64,000 bases of DNA from Marinomonas rhizomae (lineage in GTDB: Bacteria > Pseudomonadota > Gammaproteobacteria > Pseudomonadales > Marinomonadaceae): positions 1 to 64,000 of the forward strand of contig NZ_QNSE01000005.1 of the NCBI RefSeq assembly GCF_003315485.1, given 5' to 3'. Made by a program: the position numbers and the translations under genes. The notes under the pieces were generated by a model. That model was not told the origin of the DNA, did no database searches, and saw nothing but the letters and a program-made list of their open reading frames with translations. The first letter of the stretch is position 1; every line of letters starts with the position of its first letter. Of this stretch, positions 26,419 to 35,537 are shown piece by piece.

Positions 26419-26814
26419 TCCAACCTTTTTTCTTCTTCATAACTACCCTAATGATAGTCTTTATCCAAAATATTTTCATTTTTTCAACCCACAGAGATTA
26501 AGTCTTTTATAAGCTAAAAAACACATAATACCACCCAAATAGCGAATAGTGATTTTTATTTGCTGTATTTTATAAATAAAAAACAGTTGAACTTTGTATT
26601 TGAAATTTTTATTCTGGGCGAAATATAAAAATAAAGCATGTTAGGTAACCTTATGAACTCTGCAAAAAAACCATCTTTCCTTTTGACACTTTCTGCCAAT
26701 TCACTTGGTTCAGCCACTGTCACTCCTATCTCGTTAATGCGCTTTTTTTAGGCCCAAGCATCGCTTGTATTTTTGTCAATTTTTAAAATTCTCTTTATTG
26801 GAAAGTCGATAATT
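26419..26814. other. AT-rich intergenic region with a short remnant frame
   Basis: This 396-base gap must carry the promoters of the divergent GntR and dehydrogenase genes. It contains AT-rich stretches near 26555-26640. A 32-codon frame at 26653-26751 (MNSAKKPSFLLTLSANSLGS...) is interrupted after a T7 run. One more T would extend it by LGPSIACIFVNF. It is a possible gene remnant that I cannot identify. I see no convincing operator palindrome. Confidence 0.4.
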
Positions 26815-27825
26815 ATGAAATCTGCAATCTGTACTCAGCCTGGTGTTATTGAAATTCAAAACGTTGCGCGTCCCGTTGATAAACCTGGACACGTTATTAT
26901 TAAAATTAAGCACATAGGTATCTGCGGTACGGATATTCATGCCTTTGGCGGACAGCAACCTTATTTCGAATACCCGCGAGTATTAGGTCATGAACTGTCT
27001 GGCACTGTTGATTCTGTTGGTGATGGTGTTGACCTTGCTATAGGAAAAAATGTGTATGTTGTGCCTTACATGGCATGCGGAAAATGCATAGCTTGTCGAA
27101 ATAACAAACCCAACTGTTGTACAGACATTCAAGTCATTGGTGTGCATATTGATGGTGGAATGACCGAATACTTACAAGTTCCTGTCGATTATGTTGTTGA
27201 AACTAATGACATGCCATTAGATCACATGGCGGTTGTTGAGTGCTTAGCGATTGGCGCCCATGCCGTTCGTCGCTCTCGATTGGAAGCGAATACAGATGTC
27301 TTGGTTGTTGGTGCGGGTCCTATTGGTATGGGCGTTGCGCAGTTTGCTAAAGAGCGCGGTGCTCGTGTCATTATGATGGACATGAATCAAGACCGTTTAG
27401 ATTATTGTAAAAACTCGTTAAAGGTCGACGCTACGGTATTGGCTGGGGACAAGGCAACAGAAGAGCTGGCAGCGTTAACAAATAATGAATTTCCAATGAC
27501 TGTATTTGATGCAACAGGAAATCCTAAGGCTATGCAGTCTTGTTTCGGCTGGGTCTCTCATGGTGGTACCTTGGTTCTAGTCAGTGTTGTTAAAGCCGAT
27601 ATTCAATTTTCAGACCCTGAATTCCATAAACGTGAAATGACGTTAATGGGCAGCCGTAACGCAACCAAAGAAGATTTCGAACACGTTATAAAGTGCCTAC
27701 GCGAAGGACGTGCGGTTGTTTCTTCTATGATTACTCACCGTGGCTCTTTAGTGGATTTACCTACCTTACTACCGCTATGGAGTAAGAGTGAAACAGGCGT
27801 TATTAAAGCTTTGGTTGAGGTATAA
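26815..27825 (+). CDS. Zn-dependent alcohol dehydrogenase, probable L-galactonate 5-dehydrogenase
   Basis: From ATG 26815 the product is 336 residues; the upstream 14-residue extension (from 26773) lacks homology. This MDR dehydrogenase has catalytic-Zn motifs ICGTDIH and GHELSG, structural-Zn cysteines CGKCIACRNNKPNC and the NAD fold VLVVGAGPIGMGVAQFAK. Its neighbours encode UxaB- and UxaA-like enzymes. This matches the route L-galactonate to tagaturonate to altronate to KDG, as with E. coli YjjN/LgoD. Other uronate-type polyols are possible. Confidence 0.88.
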   Translation: MKSAICTQPGVIEIQNVARPVDKPGHVIIKIKHIGICGTDIHAFGGQQPYFEYPRVLGHELSGTVDSVGDGVDLAIGKNVYVVPYMACGKCIACRNNKPNCCTDIQVIGVHIDGGMTEYLQVPVDYVVETNDMPLDHMAVVECLAIGAHAVRRSRLEANTDVLVVGAGPIGMGVAQFAKERGARVIMMDMNQDRLDYCKNSLKVDATVLAGDKATEELAALTNNEFPMTVFDATGNPKAMQSCFGWVSHGGTLVLVSVVKADIQFSDPEFHKREMTLMGSRNATKEDFEHVIKCLREGRAVVSSMITHRGSLVDLPTLLPLWSKSETGVIKALVEV

Positions 27826-27828
27826 GCC

Positions 27829-29013
27829 ATGCAGAAGGATTTGCTGAACCAAAATTTAATAATGCAGTTTGGTACCAGCCGCTTTCTGCAGGCTCACGTT
27901 GATTTTTTTGTCGGTGAGTCCGTTGCTCAAGGTCTGTCATCAAGCAAAATTGCCATTGTGCAATCGTCTAGTAGCCCAGCAGGTAAACACCGTATGGCGG
28001 CGTTTAACTCGCATTCGACTTACCCGGTAAAAGTACAAGGCATTCAAAATGGCGATGTGATTGACTGCGTCCATAAAATTAAGGCCATTGAAGTGGCACT
28101 GCAAGCGGATGAGGATTGGCAAACCATCAAAACGTTGTTTTGCCAACGCGTTTCGCATGTGGTGTCTAATACTGCCGACCAAGGATTTCAGCTAAATGCT
28201 GACGATCACGCAGATTTACTCAACTCAAATGTGGCACCCAAAAGCTTTCCTGCAAAGCTTTTGGTCTTACTAAAAGCACGCTTTGATTTTAACCAACAAG
28301 GGCTGGTTATCATGCCTTGTGAGTTGGTTGTGGATAACGGCGATGTATTAAAAGAATTGGTTATTGGGTTAGCCAAAAAATGGCAACTATCAGAGCAGTT
28401 TGTAGCTTGGTTGCAAGAGTCCTGCTGTTGGGCCAACTCCTTAGTGGATCGTATTGTTTCAGATGCCATTGAACCCATTGGTGCGGTGGCAGAACCCTAC
28501 GCATTATGGGCAATTGAAAAACAGGAAAACCTGACACTGCCTTGCCAGCATACTTCCATCAAGTTAGTGGATAGTCTAAAAGACATCGAGTTTCTAAAGC
28601 TTGGTGTACTAAATCTGTCTCATACATATTTAGTCGATTTATGGACATTAGGCGAACTTAACGGTCACTCTCTGAAAGAGGTAATGACGGTTCGAGAAGC
28701 AATGGAACATAAAGATTTACGCGCGGCATTAGAATCCATTTTAGCAGAAGAAGTCATCCCTATTTTGTTGGCAGCGAACTTGTCAGAAGACGTTGAGTCT
28801 TATGTGGAAAGCGTTAGAGAGCGTTTTTTGAACCCATTCTTACAACACAAATTGAGCGACATCGCCCAGAATCATCAAGCAAAAGTTGAACGCCGTATTT
28901 TGCCTATTTATCAGAAAGGCTTAGACGTTTTACCTGCTAAAAGCTTTCCTAAATTAGCAGCATGTTTATCAGCCAATGGATTTCATCAATCCGTTGAGGA
29001 GACGTTTTTATGA
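27829..29013 (+). CDS. uxaB: Mannitol-dehydrogenase-family oxidoreductase, UxaB-like tagaturonate reductase
   Basis: This 394-residue member of the long-chain polyol dehydrogenase family begins with the nucleotide-binding MQFGTSRFLQAHVDFFVGES and has IVSDAIEP and KLGVLNLSHTYLVDL in the C-terminal substrate domain. UxaB reduces D-tagaturonate to D-altronate. The next gene encodes the dehydratase acting on altronate. It starts 3 bases after the dehydrogenase gene and overlaps uxaA by 4 bases (ATGA). Confidence 0.87.
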   Translation: MQKDLLNQNLIMQFGTSRFLQAHVDFFVGESVAQGLSSSKIAIVQSSSSPAGKHRMAAFNSHSTYPVKVQGIQNGDVIDCVHKIKAIEVALQADEDWQTIKTLFCQRVSHVVSNTADQGFQLNADDHADLLNSNVAPKSFPAKLLVLLKARFDFNQQGLVIMPCELVVDNGDVLKELVIGLAKKWQLSEQFVAWLQESCCWANSLVDRIVSDAIEPIGAVAEPYALWAIEKQENLTLPCQHTSIKLVDSLKDIEFLKLGVLNLSHTYLVDLWTLGELNGHSLKEVMTVREAMEHKDLRAALESILAEEVIPILLAANLSEDVESYVESVRERFLNPFLQHKLSDIAQNHQAKVERRILPIYQKGLDVLPAKSFPKLAACLSANGFHQSVEETFL

Positions 29014-30650
29014 AGCGCCGAGTATTAAAAATACACCCTGATGATAATTTGATTGTGGCTCTCGACAACTTACAAATGGGTGAAACCATCGAGTTAGATG
29101 GCATTTATTACCCTATAAAAGAAAATATTAAAGCCAAGCACAAATTTGCTACGCTTGATTTTGCTGAAGGAGACACCCTCATTCAGTATGGCATCACGGT
29201 CGGTAAAGCCATTAATGCCATTACGCGAGGGACAGCCATCACAACAGATAACACCCGCCATAGTAGTCAAACCTATGGCGAAGATAGTCAAGCTTATGAA
29301 TGGAAAAAGCCGGATGTGTCCAAATGGCAAGGGGCAAGTTTCCAAGGAATCCGGCGCGAAAACGGTCAAGTAGGAACCGCAAATTACTGGCTTGTAGTCC
29401 CCTTAGTGTTTTGCCAAAACCGTAATGTAGAGCAAATGAAAACCGCACTGCAAGATGCGCTTGGTTACAGTAATGAAACCCATTATATCGACCTTGCGAG
29501 AACTCTAGTAAACAACTATCAAGCAGGCTCAAATGGAGGCTTAAACTCCTTGGCTAATAGTATATCCATGCCAAAATCGCTTGTATTTCCTAACGTTGAT
29601 GGCGTTAAGTTTTTAACTCATTCCGCAGGCTGCGGTGGGACAAGAGAGGATGCTCTGGCGTTATGTAAGTTATTAGCTGGCTATATTCATCACCCAAATG
29701 TAGCAGGTGCAACCGTATTCAGCTTAGGTTGTCAAAATGCACAAATGTCATTATTAAAAGAAGAATTAGCAAAGCTTGAGCCAAATACCAAGACTCCCGT
29801 TTTATGGTTCGAACAGCAGGCTTATGGAGAAGAGCGCTCCATGATGGACGCGGCGATAAAAGAAACCTTCAAGGGATTAACGAAAGCAAACACCTATCAG
29901 CGCGAAGCTGTGCCTCTGTCAGCATTAAAAATCGGCGTTGAATGCGGTGGCTCTGATGGTTTTTCTGGTTTATCTGCCAACCCTCTCATTGGCCGTGTCG
30001 TTGACAAAGCGGTAGCACTGGGTGGCGCATCGATATTAGGCGAGTTTCCTGAGTTATGTGGCGTAGAACAGAATATGCTAGATCGTTGTACCCGCCCTGA
30101 ATTGAAAAGCCGCTTTTCTGGATTAATGAAAGCTTATGAAGCTCATGCTCTGGCGGCTGGCGCCTCTTTTGATATGAACCCCTCTCCGGGAAATATTCGT
30201 GATGGCTTAATAACCGATGCAATGAAATCCGCTGGGGCGGCATTGAAAGGTGGAGCCGCGCCAGTTTCGGATGTACTTGATTACACCGAAGTCGTGACTC
30301 AAGCGGGGTTAAATTTGCTGTGTACCCCTGGAAATGATGTCGAATCTACGACGGCATTAGCCGCATCGGGAGCAAACCTTATTTTATTTTCAACAGGGCT
30401 TGGCACCCCAACAGGTAACCCTATTGTTCCTGTGCTCAAAATTTCTAGCAACTCAACCATCGCTGAGCGTATGCCAGATATTATTGATTTTGATGCTGGT
30501 TCAATCGTAACGGGTGAGAATACCTTAGACGTATTAAGCAATGACTTATTTGAGTTGTGTCTTGAAACCGTGTCCGGCACTTATGCAACAAAAGCAAAGC
30601 GGCTTGGCCAAGATGACTTTATTCCATGGAAGCGAGGTGTCTCTTTATAA
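29010..30650 (+). CDS. uxaA: Altronate dehydratase
   Basis: This 546-residue UxaA-family protein has the SAF-like N-terminal domain (1-85), then FQGIRRENGQVGTANYWLVVP, HSAGCGGTREDALALC, VECGGSDGFSGLSANPLIGR and NPSPGNIRDGLITDAM. It converts D-altronate to 2-keto-3-deoxygluconate. It is a distant paralogue of the dehydratase at 21882-23408, about 40 residues longer. KDG kinase and aldolase genes are not in the window. Confidence 0.92.
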   Translation: MKRRVLKIHPDDNLIVALDNLQMGETIELDGIYYPIKENIKAKHKFATLDFAEGDTLIQYGITVGKAINAITRGTAITTDNTRHSSQTYGEDSQAYEWKKPDVSKWQGASFQGIRRENGQVGTANYWLVVPLVFCQNRNVEQMKTALQDALGYSNETHYIDLARTLVNNYQAGSNGGLNSLANSISMPKSLVFPNVDGVKFLTHSAGCGGTREDALALCKLLAGYIHHPNVAGATVFSLGCQNAQMSLLKEELAKLEPNTKTPVLWFEQQAYGEERSMMDAAIKETFKGLTKANTYQREAVPLSALKIGVECGGSDGFSGLSANPLIGRVVDKAVALGGASILGEFPELCGVEQNMLDRCTRPELKSRFSGLMKAYEAHALAAGASFDMNPSPGNIRDGLITDAMKSAGAALKGGAAPVSDVLDYTEVVTQAGLNLLCTPGNDVESTTALAASGANLILFSTGLGTPTGNPIVPVLKISSNSTIAERMPDIIDFDAGSIVTGENTLDVLSNDLFELCLETVSGTYATKAKRLGQDDFIPWKRGVSL

Positions 30651-30767
30651 CGAAATTTAATACTTGGTTTCTGTTTACGCAGTAGCCACAAAACGACTTG
30701 GGAAGTATTAATTGTCTACTCCTAGGTAAACACTTTGATTTTTTATAAAAATAAAATAGGTAAAATC

Positions 30768-31799
30768 ATGATGAAAATCACTAGTAAAATAAACGCAACT
30801 AGTCCTGCCACTTTTTTAAATAAATTAACTCGCCGTACTTTCCTTGTCGCGGCTTCAACCATTGCTGTTGGCTTTGGTTTTGCTGGCTCAGCCAATGCGG
30901 CAACCACTCTAAAATGGGCACACGTCTATGAAACCGGATCAGCTTATCATGAAGCACTCTTATGGGCTGCCGATGAAATAGAAAAACAGACGGAAGGAAG
31001 AGTAAAAATTAACGCCTACCCTGCTTCATCTCTAGGTAAAGAAGCCGAGCTTAGTGAAGCATTAGATTTTGGGGCAGTTGATATTATTTATACTGGCGAC
31101 ATTTTTGCAGGTCAGACCTACCCTCCTATGCGTATATCCTCTTTCCCATTTGCAATACGCGATTTTGACCACTGGAAGCATTATCGTGACAGCAGCTTAT
31201 ATAAAAATATTACATCCGAATATGAGAAACAAACAGGTCACGATGTAGCAGGTTTTACTTACTATGGTTCGCGTCATGTCACATCTAATTTCCCAATCAC
31301 TAAACCTCAAGATATGGAAGGAATGAAAATTCGAGTACCGAATGCTCCCCTCTATTTGATGTTTCCACAAGCCGTTGGGGCAAACCCAACACCAATCCCA
31401 TTTTCGGAAGTATACCTAGCTCTTCAAATGGGCGTTGTTGATGGCCAGGAAAACCCATTACCAACAATCAAATTTAAAAAGTTTTATGAAGTCCAAAAAT
31501 ATATAAATCTAACCGGACACATGACTAACTCTGTTTTCACTATGATCTCGAGTTACACAAAGAACAAAGTCAGTAGCGATGACTACAAAACAATTGTCTC
31601 TATTACCAAGCAAGCTGCGAGTAAAGCTTCTGAGGCAATTAATGAGTCAGAACAAAATCTTGTCAGCTGGTTCAAAGACCAGGGAGTCATAGTACAGGAA
31701 GTGAATAAGCAACCATTTGTCGATGCGATTCAGCCTTTGCTTAACTCCCAAGATAATGGATTCACTGCTGAACAATTAGCTGAATTGGAAGCGCTATAA
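30768..31799 (+). CDS. dctP: TRAP transporter substrate-binding protein (DctP type)
   Basis: From ATG 30768 the product is about 343 residues. The N-terminus is long and includes LTRRTFLVAASTIAVGFGFA, a twin-arginine-like motif (T-R-R-T-F-L), before cleavage after SANA. Mature motifs are LKWAHVYETGSAYHEALLWA, GKEAELSEALDFGAVDIIY, the anion-binding GMKIRVPNAPLY and QMGVVDGQENPLPTI. It delivers an organic acid to the DctQM complex. Context suggests a hexuronate or aldonate. Confidence 0.93.
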   Translation: MMKITSKINATSPATFLNKLTRRTFLVAASTIAVGFGFAGSANAATTLKWAHVYETGSAYHEALLWAADEIEKQTEGRVKINAYPASSLGKEAELSEALDFGAVDIIYTGDIFAGQTYPPMRISSFPFAIRDFDHWKHYRDSSLYKNITSEYEKQTGHDVAGFTYYGSRHVTSNFPITKPQDMEGMKIRVPNAPLYLMFPQAVGANPTPIPFSEVYLALQMGVVDGQENPLPTIKFKKFYEVQKYINLTGHMTNSVFTMISSYTKNKVSSDDYKTIVSITKQAASKASEAINESEQNLVSWFKDQGVIVQEVNKQPFVDAIQPLLNSQDNGFTAEQLAELEAL

Positions 31800-31819
31800 A
31801 TACATAGAGGGGCTGCTTG

Positions 31820-32392
31820 ATGGATAATCAACAGACACAAAAGCGAGCTAAAGAAAGCTCGCTTCCCCTCGATCTGATTGATGAAAATCAGGTCGAGGAT
31901 TCATTCAAATTTAACCTAGCCGATTTACCGGTGATGCTCTTTTTCTGGATGTTGATCATCGTTGTATTTTGGCAATTTTTCACTCGTTATGTGTTAAATG
32001 ATTCGCCCGGCTGGACAGAAGAGATTGCTCGCTACTTACTTATTATGGTCGGCTTTATTGGGTCAATTACAGCCGTTAGAAAAGGTAGCCATATATTTTT
32101 AGAGTTCATATATCGCTACTTACCAGCAGGACTAACAAAAGGTCTAGTAATGTTTGCTGATGTTACGTGTGTGATTTTTTATGCGTATTGTGCACATTTG
32201 TCTTTTCAAGTGGCAATGCGCCTACATCAAACACTCGTTTCAATACCAGTACCAAAATCGTATATCTATTGGACTATTGGCGTTTGCTTCATTTTGATGG
32301 CCTGTCACTCTTTACTGTGGCTGATAAAACACTGTAGACAAAGCAGTGATGAATTGGTTAGTCATATTAATGATCAGATCGTACCTGATTGA
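31820..32392 (+). CDS. dctQ: TRAP transporter small membrane subunit (DctQ type)
   Basis: This protein of about 190 residues has four hydrophobic segments (LPVMLFFWMLIIVVFWQFFT, YLLIMVGFIGSITAV, VMFADVTCVIFYAYC, YIYWTIGVCFILMACHSLLW) and the family motif ending GWTEEIARYLL. The ATG follows AGAGG at 31806-31810. It forms the membrane complex with DctM, encoded 15 bases downstream. Confidence 0.92.
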   Translation: MDNQQTQKRAKESSLPLDLIDENQVEDSFKFNLADLPVMLFFWMLIIVVFWQFFTRYVLNDSPGWTEEIARYLLIMVGFIGSITAVRKGSHIFLEFIYRYLPAGLTKGLVMFADVTCVIFYAYCAHLSFQVAMRLHQTLVSIPVPKSYIYWTIGVCFILMACHSLLWLIKHCRQSSDELVSHINDQIVPD

Positions 32393-32407
32393 AGACTAAG
32401 GATTTTT

Positions 32408-33685
32408 ATGTCTATTCTTTTCATGTTTCTTATTTTATTTGCGCTGTTAGTCATTGGCGTACCTGTTGCTGTGTCACTCGGTGTTGCTTCTTTAATTTTC
32501 ATCATAATGGAAGGTATGCCCAGCATTGTGGTACTGCATAACATGGTAAATGGTGTTAATAGCTTCACATTAATCGCCATTCCTTTCTTTATACTGGCAG
32601 GACACTTAATGAATACGGGGGGAATTACCAATCGTATTTTTGCCTTTGCCCGATCTCTCGTTGGGTGGATGCCCGGCGGATTAGGTCATGTAAACGTAGG
32701 TGCCAGCGTTATCTTTGCCGGCATGTCTGGCGCAGCGGTAGCGGATGCCGGAGGCCTTGGGAACGTAGAAATTAAGGCAATGAAAGACGCAGGGTACGAT
32801 ACGGATTTTTCCGTTGGTATTACGGCGGCCTCTTCCACTATCGGTCCGATTATTCCCCCATCTCTACCTTTAGTGATATACGGTGTGATGGCAGATACCT
32901 CAATTGGCCAGCTCTTTGCTGCTGGTCTTGTGCCTGGTTTACTGATGGCTTTTGCACTGATGATTATGGTGTCTTGGTTCGCAAAAATACGTAACTATCC
33001 GAAAGATGACCATTTTAGTGTCCGTATATTATGGGCTACTTTTAAACGTGCATGCCTTCCACTAATGACACCTGTGATTATCGTAGGAGGGATAGCAACC
33101 GGAATATTTACACCAACTGAAGCAGCTGTCGCGGCTGTTGCTTACTCCATGTTCCTAGGAATGTATGTTTATCGCACACTTTCCTTTAAAAGCCTTATTC
33201 GAGTGTCGCAAGAAACCATTGAAACAACCGCTTCAATCTTAATGATAGTCGCAACATCAACGATTTTTGCGTGGATTCTGACCGCGAACCAATTCGCCAC
33301 TTTTTTTGCAGAGCAGCTGCTTACTTTCACCGAAAATAAAGTCATGATACTGCTCATTATCACCGTCATGGTATTAATAATTGGTTGTTTCATGGAGACG
33401 ATTGCAGCCATCACTATTTTAGTCCCCGTACTTTTGCCAGTAGCAGTACAAATAGGCATCGACCCAGTCCATTTTGGTATTATTTTGATTCTAAATTTAA
33501 TGCTCGGATTGCTCACTCCACCAGTAGGAATGGTGCTATACGTTCTTGCAAAAGTGTCTGAAACTCCCTTTGAGCGATGCGTAATGGCTACTGCACCATT
33601 CTTAATTCCTCTCGTTTCGGTACTACTGTTATTAACCTTCATTCCGGCTATTTCAATGTGGTTACCCACCCTTCTGTACCGTTAA
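32408..33685 (+). CDS. dctM: TRAP transporter large membrane subunit (DctM type)
   Basis: This 425-residue protein has about twelve membrane helices. Typical motifs are AIPFFILAGHLMNTGGIT, GMSGAAVADAGGLGNVEIKAM, ASSTIGPIIPPSLPLVIYG and LLTPPVGMVLYVLAKV. It carries the substrate with Na+ using DctP and DctQ. It is the last gene of the six-gene galactonate-type operon, closed by a terminator. Confidence 0.95.
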   Translation: MSILFMFLILFALLVIGVPVAVSLGVASLIFIIMEGMPSIVVLHNMVNGVNSFTLIAIPFFILAGHLMNTGGITNRIFAFARSLVGWMPGGLGHVNVGASVIFAGMSGAAVADAGGLGNVEIKAMKDAGYDTDFSVGITAASSTIGPIIPPSLPLVIYGVMADTSIGQLFAAGLVPGLLMAFALMIMVSWFAKIRNYPKDDHFSVRILWATFKRACLPLMTPVIIVGGIATGIFTPTEAAVAAVAYSMFLGMYVYRTLSFKSLIRVSQETIETTASILMIVATSTIFAWILTANQFATFFAEQLLTFTENKVMILLIITVMVLIIGCFMETIAAITILVPVLLPVAVQIGIDPVHFGIILILNLMLGLLTPPVGMVLYVLAKVSETPFERCVMATAPFLIPLVSVLLLLTFIPAISMWLPTLLYR

Positions 33686-33706
33686 CATAGTAATTACGAA
33701 CCACAA

Positions 33707-33745
33707 CAGAGTACCTAGAACACAACTAGGTACTCTGTTTATTTA
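33707..33745 (+). terminator. Terminator of the galactonate/TRAP operon
   Basis: CAGAGTACCTAG (33707-33718) pairs perfectly with CTAGGTACTCTG (33726-33737) across a 7-base loop and is followed by TTTATTT. Confidence 0.85.
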
Positions 33746-33855
33746 AAAAAATTTCTGCTGTCTTATATTGTTACTTATCTGTCATATTAACCCTGTACTC
33801 TCATTTTATTCGCGGTACTCAATTTCACTTTTTTAAGGCCTACGGAGACGACAAA

Positions 33856-34488
33856 ATGAAGATGAAAGGACAATTAGACAGCGCACAACCTCTAAAAAAA
33901 CATAAAGCAAAATCAAAAAAAAGTGAGTTGAAAAAAAAGAAGCAGGCCAAGCAGGAAAATAAAAAACACACTAAAGAGAAAAAAGTTTCTCAGCCGGAAA
34001 TGATAGCACCTACAGAAGTATTGGAAATTTCGACTACTGAGCCTCAGGCGCCAAAAATAGACAACACTCAAAAAGCAGTAGAAATTGACCTTAACGACTC
34101 AAGTAAAAGTACTCCTGAAAGCCCTATTGTAATTGAGTCGAAAGTAGCAGAATTATCAAATACTCCTCGTCAGCGTGCATCAAAAAGCTTGGAGCCAATG
34201 TCAAAAGAAGAGCAATTGATCGCGATTAACCAAATCATCAAGCGTCTATTGTTGAACGAAATGACACAAGGCGCAGCACTGCGCGAATTACGCGTTGGCG
34301 TTCTAGGGATTAGACAAGACGCCTACACAAAACTGTGTGGCGTCTCTCGTAAAACCTTATCCGAGATCGAAAACGACAAAGGCAATTACACAGCAGAAAT
34401 CATCAATAAAGTGTTCAAACCTTTCGAAATAAAAGTCGGCCTAGTACCGACCTCCAGTCAGCTAATGGCCGCCATTTTGACAACTTAA
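33856..34488 (+). CDS. Lys-rich protein with C-terminal helix-turn-helix
   Basis: This 210-residue protein preceded by GGAG has three parts. Residues 1-45 are extremely Lys-rich and probably disordered, suited to nucleic-acid contact. Residues 46-110 are acidic/Ser/Pro linker. The C-terminal ~90 residues have MTQGAALRELRVGVLGIRQD and YTKLCGVSRKTLSEIENDKG, an XRE/Cro-type helix-turn-helix. It is probably a DNA-binding regulator. No obvious partner gene lies beside it, and I cannot name a target. Confidence 0.8.
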   Translation: MKMKGQLDSAQPLKKHKAKSKKSELKKKKQAKQENKKHTKEKKVSQPEMIAPTEVLEISTTEPQAPKIDNTQKAVEIDLNDSSKSTPESPIVIESKVAELSNTPRQRASKSLEPMSKEEQLIAINQIIKRLLLNEMTQGAALRELRVGVLGIRQDAYTKLCGVSRKTLSEIENDKGNYTAEIINKVFKPFEIKVGLVPTSSQLMAAILTT

Positions 34489-34537
34489 TTGACTAATAAT
34501 AAAACAATAAGCCTTCGCATTATCGTGTCAATATTAG

Positions 34538-34846
34538 TTACAAAGACGATGCAAGGGCTTCCATTTTCTTAGCAAGGTCAAAGTCTTTATGAGAAATCCC
34601 CAGTACATCGTGAGTTGTTAGCTGGATTTTCACCTTGTTGTAAACATTAAACCATTCAGGATGATGATCCTGTTTTTCCGCATAAATCGCACACATAGTC
34701 ATAAAACCGAATGCGTGCTGAAAGTCTGTGAATATAAAGGCTTTACTGAGTTTTCCGTCCTCTATCGCCCAGTCTTCTGACGTTTCTGTATTTAATTGGT
34801 TAAGTGCTTGCTCTATCTCATGCTGTTCAAGCTTTCGATATGTCAT
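34538..34846 (-). CDS. phhB: Pterin-4a-carbinolamine dehydratase
   Basis: This 102-residue protein has the PCD signature [18 protein letters not shown], with the two His of the active site, then [15 protein letters not shown]. It dehydrates 4a-hydroxytetrahydrobiopterin and recycles the cofactor of phenylalanine hydroxylase. No phhA gene is next to it. Confidence 0.93.
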   Translation of the reverse strand: MTYRKLEQHEIEQALNQLNTETSEDWAIEDGKLSKAFIFTDFQHAFGFMTMCAIYAEKQDHHPEWFNVYNKVKIQLTTHDVLGISHKDFDLAKKMEALASSL

Positions 34847-34916
34847 GCTGTTTCACCTCTATTTAAATAGCCTACGAGGTTCCAGTGTAATGGGTTAAGA
34901 CACCAGTTAACACCCA

Positions 34917-34954
34917 ACAAAAAATCCCTCGTGCAATCTAGCGCAAAAGGGATT
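34917..34954 (-). terminator. Terminator of ohr
   Basis: On the minus strand AATCCCT and AGGGATT form the stem, with an inner GC-rich pairing, followed by a T-run (34924-34917). It lies just after the ohr stop. Confidence 0.7.
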
Positions 34955-34983
34955 ATTGGGACTAACAATTTAATGGAAAATCA

Positions 34984-35406
34984 TTACTTAATCGTAAAAT
35001 TCACATCAATGTTGCCGCGAGTTGCATTTGAATATGGGCAAACTTTATGGGCTGCTTCAACCAATTGCTCAACAACGTCTTTTTCAACGCCTGGAACATC
35101 TACTTCTAAATCTGCGCAAATAGTGAAACCTTCACCTTTAGTATTAGGACCGATACCTATAGTCGCCGTAACATTAACGTCATTAGGCACTTTAACTTTC
35201 TGTTGAGAGGCAACCAACTTCAATGCACCGATGAAACAAGCAGAATAACCAGCTGCGAAAAGCTGCTCTGGGTTAGTCCCTTCACCGCCAGCGCCACCCA
35301 ATTCTTTTGGCGTGCTTAGAGCAAGATCCAATTTGTTGTCAGAGGTAATAGAACGACCATCGCGGCCACCTGTAGAGGTTGCTGTTGCGCTGTAAACGGC
35401 TTCCAT
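34984..35406 (-). CDS. ohr: Organic hydroperoxide resistance protein Ohr (OsmC superfamily)
   Basis: This 140-residue protein starts with the Ohr-type [17 protein letters not shown]. It has the two reactive cysteines in [12 protein letters not shown] and [14 protein letters not shown], which reduce organic and fatty-acid peroxides. It lies downstream of ohrR on the same strand. Two identical-type palindromes between the genes indicate a separate ohr promoter under OhrR control. Confidence 0.94.
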   Translation of the reverse strand: MEAVYSATATSTGGRDGRSITSDNKLDLALSTPKELGGAGGEGTNPEQLFAAGYSACFIGALKLVASQQKVKVPNDVNVTATIGIGPNTKGEGFTICADLEVDVPGVEKDVVEQLVEAAHKVCPYSNATRGNIDVNFTIK

Positions 35407-35448
35407 AATATTGCTCCTAAAATGAGAAATTAAGTTACTTAAACGATA

Positions 35449-35462
35449 GTTATTGCGATAAC
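35449..35462. promoter_or_regulatory. OhrR operator candidate, site 1
   Basis: GTTATTGCGATAAC is a palindrome around the centre. It sits inside a longer perfect inverted repeat spanning 35444-35467 (half-site CGATAGTTAT). It lies 43 bases before the ohr start. Confidence 0.7.
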
Positions 35463-35507
35463 TATCGTGGTAAATAAAAGCTCAGTTACCTGAGCTGATG
35501 ATATTAT

Positions 35508-35521
35508 GTTATTGCAATAAC
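35508..35521. promoter_or_regulatory. OhrR operator candidate, site 2
   Basis: GTTATTGCAATAAC is a perfect palindrome differing from site 1 only at the centre base pair. It lies between the ohrR stop and site 1. Confidence 0.7.
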
Positions 35522-35537
35522 TATTACTACACAAGCC

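Noticed and set aside
26419..26814. Transposon or IS remnant before the galactonate operon
   Set aside because: No terminal inverted repeats, target duplication or transposase-like frame could be seen.
33169..33669. 166-codon antisense frame inside dctM
   Set aside because: Opposite strand of a conserved gene, no ribosome site, no recognisable protein features.
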